From NCBI GenBank assembly GCA_007026445.1, contig VDMD01000171.1:1-42583 (forward strand): a DNA stretch of 42,583 nt, given 5' to 3'. The translations under genes and the position numbers were made by a program. Positions within the stretch are counted from its first letter, which is position 1; every line of letters starts with the position of its first letter. Below are positions 32,793 through 42,583 of this stretch, piece after piece. This DNA is from Schizophyllum amplum. Its lineage: Eukaryota > Basidiomycota > Agaricomycetes > Agaricales > Schizophyllaceae. A model generated the notes under the pieces. That model was given only the letters and a program-made list of their open reading frames with translations. It had not been told where the DNA came from and made no database searches.

Positions 32793-35191
32793 TCAAGCCT
32801 CCTTCGACAGCCGGTTGATCTCCTCTAACCCATCGTCATGTTCCCAAAAGTCCTTCAGCGCACCTAAGTCTTCCTCCACCGGCGTCCTCGGCTGCGGCGA
32901 CGTCGTCTCCGCACCCGAAACCCTTAGCTCCGCCTGCAGCAGCCTTGCCTTCATCTCCCTCTCCTCGCGCTCCCACTCCTTCACTTCCCGGCTCCCATGC
33001 CACACGACACGCTCAACGATGTGCCGCACCACCGTGCACCCGAGCACGTACGCGTGTGACGCGACGAGCGCGATGATGACCGCGGTGGTCAGCAGCCCAT
33101 GCGCCGTCGCTGCCTGCGCGCCCTCGGAGACGGTGAAGAAGCCCTCAACGGAGGCCCAAAGGTGCGCGGTGCGGTCGGAGGCGGGGTGGAAGAGGTAGAC
33201 GAGGGCGGAGTTGGTGAGGGCGCCAAGCCAGCAAAGGAAGGAGAGCGCCTCGAGCCACGGGCCTATAGTGTCCGTACGCTCGGGGATGGGCCGCCGGTGG
33301 TGCACCGTCATTTTGAATGCGTCGGAGCGCAGCTCGAAGAAGTTGTTGATACAGGCCATGACTGCGGGGACATCAGCAAGGATGATAGAGACCGAGAGGG
33401 TTCATACCAGGTGCGAGCGGCCATATAGTCGACCACATCACGACGTAACCAAACTGCGTCGCCATCTCGCTGTAGTCGGTGAAGAGGTCGTACTCCGGCA
33501 GCGCCGCCTGCTTCCGGACGATATCTAAGAACTCGCGCTCCTCGCCAGCACCCTTCTCCCGCTCGTCGTCGAAGACCACTTTCTTTCTGATGGAGGAGGT
33601 CGACGCGTTCGAAGGACTAGTACGCCCAGACAATGAAGTACTCTCCGTCTTTGCATCGTCCTTCTTACTGTCGTCCTTCTTGCGATTCCGGAATTCCGCG
33701 ACACGGCGCATCACGAACGGGAGGCCGACTTCGAGGAAGGTGTTGACGACCTGGTTCGTCACCGTAAAGGCGAACATCTGGTCGGAGAGTCGTCCAGGAT
33801 TCAGCTTCTCCTTGGCAGCCGCTGTGTTCGCGTTCCAGAACGACGGCTCCTCGCTCGCAGCTTCCTTTCCGCCACGCTGATCATGGAAAAGAAGCACCTG
33901 CACGATCTGCATGATCTCTTCGCCGAAGGGGACATAGACGAATGCGCTGAGCACCAGACCGAGATACGCGACCAACGACGAGAGCGCGAATATCTTCAAG
34001 GTGAGCGACGCCGTGTGCGATGATTGGTGAGCGTGATTCTCCCATACAGTCGTGCGCACCGCTGCCTTCTTGTAGTAGCCCAGAAATGTCGGCACCAACA
34101 ACGTGAACAGGATCGTTGGGCTAAGTGACTGATGCAGGGGACGTGAGTCAGTGCGTAAGCAGCTAAGAGAGGGAACGTACTAAGATCTTCTGACCAGGAC
34201 CTTGATAGAGATGGGTGACGAACGCCTCGAAGACGAATATTCCCGTGAGGAGAGCGACGAGCACGAGGGCGTAGAGTGTGATGAGCGGAAGGCTAGCCAA
34301 GATTCTCATCTCGCGTTTCCACCAAGGGAATCCAGGGTTATACTGCGCACGCCTCCGCTCGACACGGAAGGAGCCGCGGCTGCCAAAGCGGAGAGATATT
34401 ATCTTCTCCTTCACCCGCCACCACTCGGTAAAACCGACGGCCCATATGAGTATGAGCGTTGAGTAGAGCGGGGAGTACGATTCGCCTGCAACGTAGAAAG
34501 CTGCGCCGAGCGCAGCCGGTACAACAAGAGCATGGCTATAGGCTTTGAGAAACGCGAAATATAGCGCGACAGACTCGCCGAACTGTAGAAGAGATCGTTA
34601 ACAATGCACACGCGGCGAATTTGGCCATGACGCACTTGCTGGCGCAGACTTTCGATGGCGGACGAGTCGACCTTCTCCTTGGTCCAGGACGTTATCCACC
34701 TCTCGTTGAAATCGGGGTCGTGCAGTGTCATGACGGAGTCGACCTTGTCCCATTCTGGCATACCAGGATTGATGCCGAGGCCTCCGTCGGCCTGAGTGGA
34801 CGCGATGTACGCGTGCACAATTCGAATCCTGTCCGCCGGACATAGTTGCCTTGCGTCGGCCGTAGCTGACGTCGGGTTCGTGGGCAGGCCGGATACAAAG
34901 TCAGAATGCCTGGTCAATATAACTTCAGTACTCGCGTGACTTCTCCGCTCCCGACACTACGCACCGTTCGCGCCGAACCAGACTGGTGAGCACCTGTTCT
35001 GGACAGTTCACAAAGACAAGCAAGTCCCCCAATGACTCTCCTCTTCGTCCGACGGCCTGAAGGCCCGCCTTCTTCAGTGTCTTAATGAGGCGCGCGTACT
35101 GTTCCTCTGCTTTGCGGACATCGTCCTTCGTAAGTCGTTTCGCGTTTGTAGACGTTCGGAAGGTAATGACTAGGTCGACTTGGAGACCCAT
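32793..35191 (-). CDS. IST2: Anoctamin/TMEM16-family protein, Ist2-like
   Basis: Multi-pass protein of the anoctamin family; fungal Ist2 tethers cortical ER to the plasma membrane and affects lipid and ion homeostasis. Exons 34965-35191, 34636-34909, 34181-34582, 33408-34128 and 32793-33361 join to 730 residues. The N-terminal cytosolic domain has VDLVITFRTS and ADRIRIVHAYIAST. The anoctamin domain begins with FGESVALYFAFLKAYS and has TMs including YSPLYSTLILIWAVGFTEWW, LASLPLITLYALVLVALLTG, TILFTLLVPTFLGYYKKA and FGYVVMWSTIWPLAP, then CINNFFELRSDAFKM, a family hallmark. The C-terminal tail is charged and may reach the plasma membrane; no long basic cortical-sorting tail as in yeast Ist2 is obvious. 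The start is ATG at MGLQVDL. Confidence 0.92.
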
Positions 35192-35888
35192 GGCCGTCAC
35201 CGGCGTAGACGAAGACGATGGGGGAAAAAGGAAAGCAGCAATGGTGCAAGCCAGGAACGCGTCCGACGGTTTCAACTGATGACGCGAGTGGCAAACCGCG
35301 AGATGGCAATCTTCAGAGTCATGTCAATGATGTCAGAGGCGGCAGAATCGGCAAATGCCGTCGCACCTTGCCGCTGCTTGCGTCGAACATGTTCAGCGTT
35401 CTTGTGTATCCACCACGACGCGTCCGCAGGTCGATCTCCTCAGGCTCGCACTCAAACTCTCACAGGTCATGAAGTTTATCTATGCAGGTCTGCACCGTGC
35501 CTGATAAACCCATGAACATTGGCTGGGCGTAAAGCGGCGCAGCCATGCGACCTGTGTACGTTACTTCCTTCGCCCACTCTGGGCCCACTCGCCGGCGTCG
35601 CACATGAGCGACATGTATTTCTTCGAAGCTATGTATGTGTCCAATTCGAACAGTCCTGCCATACTTCTCTGGTCGCTGCCCAATTTCAATGGCCGTCCTC
35701 GATATTCTCGTACGGAAGCGTCGAATCTCCATTGACATTACACTCGAACAACTGGAAGAAGTTCCTTAAGCGCCCGCACGAGCTAACGCTTTCTCATCCT
35801 ATCCGGCCATCTCCGCCGCATTGAGGCCCTTGGATGCCACGCCCCACGGACAGGCTTGCTCTCTACCTTCATCTCGCCACCTCAAGGC
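35192..35888. other. Intergenic, divergent, with an ambiguous minus-strand frame
   Basis: About 700 bases between the anoctamin and helicase genes. A minus-strand frame (35460-35738) looks partly protein-like and, with an unresolved splice, might continue to about 35277; see findings. No confident gene is called here. Confidence 0.3.
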
Positions 35889-38800
35889 ATGTCTTCATCT
35901 CGTGGCGGCGTCCGAGGGGCACCCGGCACGCGAGGAGGTGACCGCGCCTATGGAGGCGTATCATCTGGCCGTGGCCGTGGGCAACGTGGTCGGGGCAGCC
36001 CAGCACCGACTCCCCGCTCCGAGTGGGCCCCACCACAGGTCTGCGAAAGTTTCTGGTCAAGCGGCACTTGCGATCGCGAATTCCAGTGCACATTTCGGCA
36101 CGAAAAGAAAGCTGGAGTCAAAGAGCCGGACGTCTCCCAAGAAGGACCCGAATCTGTCGAGTTCTTCTCGGCGGAAGGCCTCTCCATAGGCAATGGGACG
36201 ACGAGGAGCACCGACTTCAACATGAAGCCAGTCGAAATACACAATCACCTGAAGTATTTCCTTCAACGTCAACAATCCCTCGTGTTCGACACCGCTTTTC
36301 GAGTTGAGAGCTTTGTTCGAATCTTCGGCAGCGTTAACAAACGAAACTCGCATTGGGTACGCTGCATCTCTCTGTCGTGACTTTGAGATGTTGATGTCCT
36401 TTTAGAATTCCAACTCTGCCCAGGTACATCTCTAATCGCGCGCACCAGCGGTTCTGCTCACGTCAGATACAGCGCTTTCTGGACATGGTTGTGAATGTAC
36501 GTTGCTAGCTATATACACCATACCTGACGGGTCTCATCGTACTCTATCAGGGCGATGCACTTTTGCTCCTGGCGCAAGTTTTGCAGTGGGACTCGGTCTC
36601 ATCAAGTACGACCACCACGCGGCAAACTCTGGCTTTTCAGAAAGGGTACTTCCCCCTGCTGGAGGTGTGTTGGTCCTCTCACTCATGCTCCGATCTTACT
36701 TAAACACTTCAGTTTTGTGCCTGCGATCTAGTCTACAAGACGACGATGTCGCACAACGTCAAGTAAGCGCCGTTGTCCACTGCGATCACTTGCGTGCAAG
36801 TTCGCTCATCATCCACCTTCGCGATTAGCAAGCTGTTCGCCGTGATCAGAAACAACTATGATAAGATCCACTCTACCATCTCCACCAACGTGGAGGCCAT
36901 GATTGTAGCGCGGAATTGGGGCGACAATCTTGACGGCATCTCGGTCTTCGAGGTGCTTACTACCTTCTATTCAGAGTAAGGATACAGTACAAATAACATT
37001 ATATCATCGACTGGACTAACGCTCCTTCCAGGTTCTTCGCCCGGTTCAAGAGTGTGATTCGTGACTATCCCCAGATTCTGACATTCGTTAAGCAGCTAGC
37101 GTCTTGGTTCGGCATCTGGCGCGACGGCGTCAATAACAACACCTTTACCGATCCCATCACCTCCAGTCCGCGCGAAATACGTGCTGCCACGCTCGGGCAT
37201 ATCGGCAAGGATGTGGACCGCTTGCTTTCAATAGTCAGGCGCGAATACGGCGTCGCGGAGGACCACAGGCGTCCCACACGTAAGGATGGCGTATCGCGCG
37301 AGCAGAAGCAGGACGCCCTCGTCGCGCAGCTGACCCAAGCCTACGACCCGCCGGGCGAATTGCGTGAAGGAGGGGCGCGCTACGACAACGATGCCGCGGC
37401 TATCCAAGATATCCGGATTGCACCTACGCAGCACGAGCTGACGTACCCGCTCGAACCATATCTGCCGTGCTCCCTTCCCGGTGCGCCGCACCATCTGCCG
37501 GTCAACTCAATGGAGAAGCACCTCGACATCCAGTTCAGGTTGTTGCGGGAGGAGATGATGTGAGCAGCGTCAGTCGTCTCGTTGAACGACATCCCTCACC
37601 CAGTTCAATAATAGTTCTCCAGTCAGGCAGTCCGTGAATGTTGTACTGGCTGACTTGCAAGAGATGAGGGCGCTCTCGGGCTCGAAGGAGGGGGGCAAGA
37701 AACGCAAGAAGAGAGCGGCGCCGACGACGATCCTCGGCACTTTGCTGACTAGCGGGGGTGGCGCGTATCGGAGCAGCGGGAAGGAATCGGTGTTCTTCCA
37801 CGTTTACACCAGCGCCCAGTTCACCCCTGCGAAGGCGGACCGGCAGAGTCTGACTATAGGTCTGCGCGTGGAAGTGCCTTCCGGCCCCGCTCGCGACAAA
37901 AGCGCGCAGAAGCGGGCGGAGTACTGGGAGCATAGTCGCCGCCTTTCTATGGGCGGCCTTGCCACCCTCGTCGTGTCGTCGCGGGAAGAAACGCGCATGT
38001 TCTTGGGCACTCTACAGTCCCGTGCAGACGAGATCGGGCAGTCCGCGAAGTCGGACAGGGAGCATGTCGAAGTACGCGTGTCGTTTTTCGACACCGAGAT
38101 CGAGCTGTACGCGCTACGCAACGAGGAGATTTCCGATCCGGCGAACGGCAGGTATGCCTTCCTCATCGACAACAATGTTTTGTTCGAATCGGTGCGTCCC
38201 TTCCTGGAGACGCTCCGTAGCGTGGAACCGACAGCCATCCCGTTCTCGGAGTACATTGCCCGGGAGGGCTCCCTCGCCGGCGTCGCGCTGCCACAGCCGC
38301 GGTACTCGCGTGCGCCCGGTTTTTGCTACGACCTTTCGTGCTTGATGGAGCCCGGTGAGGCCGTCGACCCTCTCAGTACGCAAAACGAGGCCTCTGTTGC
38401 GCGCGTCCGAATGCAACTCAAGATGGGGAGCTATCTGGACCAATCTCAAGCCGATTCTGTCGTCGACACCTTGACTAGGGAAATCAGCTTGATACAAGGG
38501 TAAGTATCACCTGCGTGTCCATCGCAGAGGCTTGCTGACGCGGGCTATACTAGACCACCAGGCACAGGAAAGGTACTCACGATCTTTTGACTGTCGTGTT
38601 GATATTCACTCAATGCGTGTAGAGCTTCGTCGGCAAGGAGCTCCTACGTGTTTTCTTCAAGAACAAGATCAGTCCCATTGGTGAATCGGATACTCCGCGC
38701 GATACTGTACGCTATGAGACTGACCCTTTTCTGCAGTGCTCATCGCGTACACAAATCACGCGTTGGACCACATGCTAAGGTCGGTCCTGGAGGCTGGTAT

Positions 38801-41800
38801 TACGAAGAATATCGTCCGTCTAGGTTCGAGGTCGGCGGACGAGCTTGTCGCGCAGTACAATCTCTTTGAGCTGGAGAAACGCGCGCCACCGACATCGATG
38901 CGTCGAGCGCTTCAGCGCGAGTACGCCGCTATGAAGGGAGCACAGGAGCAGATGGAAGACGTCATTCACTCCATACAAGTCCCCTCCGTACACTGGTCGC
39001 AGGTCAAGGATTTCCTCGACCTCCACGAGCCTGAGCTTGCGCAGGGCTTCAATGAGAGTGCGCCGGCCTGGGTCCGGGAGGTATACGAGTACCTCCGCAA
39101 GGAAGAGGCGGACGGCGGTGAATGGACACAGGTCGACAAAGGCGGCAAGCATGGCGAGACAGGCGTACCGGACACGCTCTACGGCCTCTGGCGCCGCGGC
39201 CTTGACTTGGACTTCATTCGACCGTCTGATGTCGGCCGGTATAAACGACTGTAGCAGTCGCCCAGTCGTCTCATGGGTAGCGCGGCCGGTGTAAACTCTT
39301 CAGCAACCTACCCAGCTGCTCATCATCGCCAGGAATTTTTTGAATCCATCGGGTACGACAGCGTACCTCCTATGCCGGTGCCCAGCGTGCATAACCGCAG
39401 CATCGAGGAGCTACAGGGTGTCGACGACGTCTGGTCGCTCACCTTTGACGATCGCACTCGCTTGGTGAAGCACTGGGAGGAAGAGGTCCGGCAGATGGCC
39501 TACAGGAACAACTTGGAAGAGTTCGAATACCTCCGCGCGCGCTACCTAGAGGCGTGTCAGAACTACGAGAACGTCAGAAACGAGGTGAGGCAGAACACCA
39601 TCTAGTACCTGATGTTGTGCATGGAGCATGGGCTGACGCCTCTTCAGTCGCGTCGAGAGCTTCTGCGCCGCACCGAGCTTATCGGCTGTACAACAACAGG
39701 TCAGTACATGTGAAGATGCTTGCACAAGATTTGTTCTAAGTACATCTTTTAGGCGCCGCCAAACTGGTTTCCCTGCTCAATGTGGGCATAAGCGAGTGTT
39801 CGGGCTATTTTGATATACTGATACCTTTCTTCTCCAGGCAGTCTCTCCCAAGGTACTGATGGTCGAAGAGGCCGGACAAGTCCTTGAGGCACACATTCTG
39901 GCTTCCCTGGTGCCGTCAGGTGCGTAGGAGGTCGCCTGTTTTAGCACAATTCTGACATCAAACTGCCTAGTCCAACAACTTATTTGCATTGGCGACCCGC
40001 AACAATTGCGCCCCACTTTGGCCACATTTCGTACTAAATCTTCATCGAGCTCTTATGGCGTTATACTGACCCAGACTAGGTCTGTCCATGGGACAATCCA
40101 GTCGGTGGCCGTATCTACAAGTTCGACCGCTCCTTGATGGAGCGCCTCTCTGACAACGGCGCGCCGATGTCGCTCATCAACGTTCAGAGGCGGATGCGCT
40201 CCCAAATCGCGCATTATCCGAGGTGACGAGAATGGACCATTGTCCGCACGACGATGCTGAACCATTTCATAGGCTGATCTTATACCCGACCTTGCGGGAT
40301 CACAAAGTTGTACAACAATATCCTGACGTCCAGGGAATGAGACAAAATGTCTTCTTCATGACCCATACGCATCAGGAGAATAACGAGAAGGACTCGGTCT
40401 CGAAATACAACATGTTCGAGGTGATTTCTGTAACTTTCAAAGGGTCTGCATGATGATTAACCACCATCATATAGGTCGAGCTGATACGTGACCTTGTGGT
40501 CTACTTCTGAAGCAAGGACCATACACCGGAAAAGGTGACATCGCCGTTCTGTGCGCATATCTCGGCCAACTTCAGAAAGTCCGCACGGCTCTCAAAGACG
40601 CGAAGCTATCGATCTCTTTGGACGAGAGAGATAAGGAAACAGTTGGAAAGGCAAGGCGAAGAACCCGGAACCAGGCGAGGCGTTTGAGAGCGTGCAAATT
40701 TCGCAGCATGTGCGTATTTGTACACTGCGTCGCGTTCATTCGAATTTATACCTGCAGATACGTCTTGGTACTGTTGACACATTCCAGGGCGAGGAGGCCA
40801 AAATTGTGATCGTATCTCTGGTCAGAAACTCCGGCGACTTCGCAGGAGAGTCACCTATCGGCTTCCTGAAGGTCATAAACCGAGTCAACGTCGCGCTATC
40901 CCAGGGCTAAGCATGGCCAGTACATCCTCGGAAACGCAGCCAACCTTCGGCGCAACGACACGTGGGCATCGATATTGGATGAGATGGAGGCCAATGGTCA
41001 AGTCGGTCACGCATTGCCGATCGTCTGTCCGCGTCACCCGCACACGACGCGTGATATAGACGGACCCAACCAACTTCCGCTGGAAGCTCCAGAGGGTGGC
41101 TGTCTAGCGCCCTGCGATCATCAGCTGAATGTGGGCATACGTGCCAGTCAGTGGTACGTACTTCTGTGCGTCGCACATACTTATGGCTAACTTCCAACCT
41201 CTTCAGTGCCATCCGGATCCGGACTTGCATGCACGGATATACTGCATGAAGCCCTGCCCGCGCATCAGTTGCCCTCGTCAACACCCTTGCCCCAAGAATG
41301 CGGACGACCCTGCGGGGAATGCGAGTTCCCTATGCGAAACGTGAAACTTCCTTGCAACCATGTTGCGAAGACGGTCAAGTGTGAGTACTCCTATGACATA
41401 TCATCTTTGCACAATGCATCTGACGTTAGCCTCATTTTCAACCAGCCACCAACTGGAAAATTTGGCGTCCATCGAGTGCAAGGTCAAGGTCGACAAGCGG
41501 CTCCCGTTCTGCGAACACGTCACGCGAATGGAGTGCTCTCAAGATCCTGCCAACGTTCAGTGCGAGGCTATCTGCGAGGTAGTATGCCATGCTGCTCGCG
41601 CGCCTGCCCTGCGCCGTGCTTTCAGTGTCGGACGCTCACAAATCCGGACGCTAAGAAGCGCGTCGTGCGCACCGCTCACGTGGACCATCCCTGCGAGCGC
41701 TTGCTCTATTGTCAACATTTATGCAACATGCCTTGCGCGCAAGACCATCAATGCAATCCTCAGTGCACTGACGAATGCCGGATGCGTTGTGTGCATCGTT

Positions 41801-42583
41801 GGTGCGACAGGCCGTGCTCAGAGCCCTGCCCGCCATGCATGGAACCCTGCGCTTGGATCTGTGAGCACCATAGTTGTCCAGTACCTTGCGGATCAGTAAG
41901 TCACGCTTGAAATAAATACGGCGGTTCACACATTTATCTTCTCCCCAGATTTGCTCTCGCTTACCGTGCGACGAGCCGTGTATGAACATCTTGCCCTGCG
42001 GCCACTGGTGCCCTTCCAGTAAGTCCGGTACCTCTTCCATGGATTTTGTTGCTCATCATCAACTCACAGTTTGTGGCGAGATATGTGCTAATCAACGATG
42101 CGTTGCTTGTATGCATTCAAATGAGAAGGAGGAGATTGTCGACCTCATCATGGGTGCGACTCTGGCGGACGTCGACCTCACTTCCGCTGCCTTGGATCAG
42201 CGTCTCATCACGTTGGCCTGCGGCCATATCTTCACCGTCGAGACCTTGGATGGGCATTGCCGGATGACCACGTTCTACGAGGCCGAGTTCAATCGTATCA
42301 CCGGGGCTGTTGACAGGTACATAGACGTCAAGGCGCCCCCAGTGGACTACCAGAGCCCGCCTGCTTGTCCCAACTGCCGTGGACCGATATCGCCTTGCGT
42401 TACGGGCGCATCACGAAACGAGCCAGCTTAGATATTCTTGAACGCAACGTTGCGAGTACCATGTCCAAAGCCCTCAATGCGACCGCAACAGCAATGCAGA
42501 CCCTCGATGCTCGCATGCCGGAACTCCAGAAGGGGCCGGGAAGCTCAAGGACGCGGTTTTCAGTAAAACGGAGGAGAAGTACA
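35889..42583 (+). CDS. NFX1-finger SF1 helicase (ZNFX1/Hrr1-like), partial, frame breaks in the 3' half
   Basis: Large SF1 RNA helicase with NFX1-type zinc fingers; relatives (S. pombe Hrr1, animal ZNFX1) act in RNAi-linked heterochromatin and small-RNA pathways. The N-terminus has RGG-like repeats and a CCCH finger (CESFWSSGTCDREFQCTFRH). Early exons: 35889-36356, 36406-36423, 36467-36496, 36551-36664, 36713-36762, 36829-36975, 37032-37559 and 37627-38499; then Walker A in a 19-nt exon (38554-38572) and VLIAYTNHALDHM. Walker B is VLMVEEAGQ, then GDPQQLRPTLA, QRRMRSQIAH, TVDTFQGEEAK and NRVNVALS. Several NFX1 fingers follow, then a CGHIFTVETLDGHC finger. From 39252 on there is an in-frame TAG and about ten one-base frame breaks, mostly in homopolymers. 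The gene runs past the right edge. Confidence 0.85.

Noticed and set aside
1..42583. CRISPR arrays, bacterial operons, rRNA or complete transposable elements with terminal repeats
   Set aside because: No regular spacer-repeat arrays, Shine-Dalgarno-linked genes, rRNA segments or flanking terminal inverted repeats were seen. The gene structure is eukaryotic throughout.

Overview
This is an intron-rich fungal nuclear segment, most likely from an agaricomycete basidiomycete (perhaps Polyporales). The basis is dense 45-65 nt GT-AG introns, very small exons, and several protein families I know from Agaricomycetes (the GDSG serine-protease-like family, a transposase-like family with the DTPVEILHT motif, and an NFX1-finger helicase). 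The taxonomic call is inference; no rRNA or mitochondrial marker is present.

Layout, left to right: a RhoGEF (DH-PH) gene running off the left edge on the minus strand; a GTT1-like glutathione transferase; a degenerate tRNA-Pro; a ZNHIT2-like HIT zinc-finger gene; a ZIP metal transporter carrying a frame break; a PA-clan serine protease-like gene lying between two diverged direct repeats; ERV1 sulfhydryl oxidase; a GH47 alpha-1,2-mannosidase; and a small cysteine-containing secreted protein. Next comes a block bounded by two convergent paralogous medium-chain dehydrogenases (16.3-17.6 kb plus, 21.9-23.2 kb minus) enclosing an EamA-type transporter and an SFH5-like CRAL-TRIO lipid-transfer protein. 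Then follow an unknown nuclear-looking gene, a transposase-derived gene with an internal deletion, a small unknown gene, a large acidic Ser/Thr-rich protein, an Ist2/anoctamin gene, and finally an NFX1-finger SF1 helicase (ZNFX1/Hrr1-like) running off the right edge.

Most gene models were checked by joining exons and confirming phase: GST, ZNHIT2, protease, ERV1, GH47, secreted protein, EamA, SFH5, the minus-strand MDR, the unknown 7-exon gene and anoctamin all close in frame. The RhoGEF at the left end and the helicase from about 39.2 kb to the right end instead contain many one-base frame breaks, mostly in homopolymers, while the amino acid sequence on either side stays conserved. This looks more like poor consensus near contig ends than gene decay, but it cannot be decided from sequence alone.

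The genes do not form one pathway. Shared themes are endomembrane and lipid biology (Ist2, SFH5, GH47), redox and detoxification (GST, ERV1, two MDR enzymes) and RNA or chromatin functions (the NFX1-helicase, ZNHIT2). I did not find a clearly new multi-gene system. The most unusual items are the protease gene with an acidic helical insertion between its catalytic His and Asp and repeats on both sides, the diverging MDR pair with a nonsense or splice-shifting mutation in one copy, a phased GTGAC array, and a Walker A motif encoded by a 19-nt microexon.
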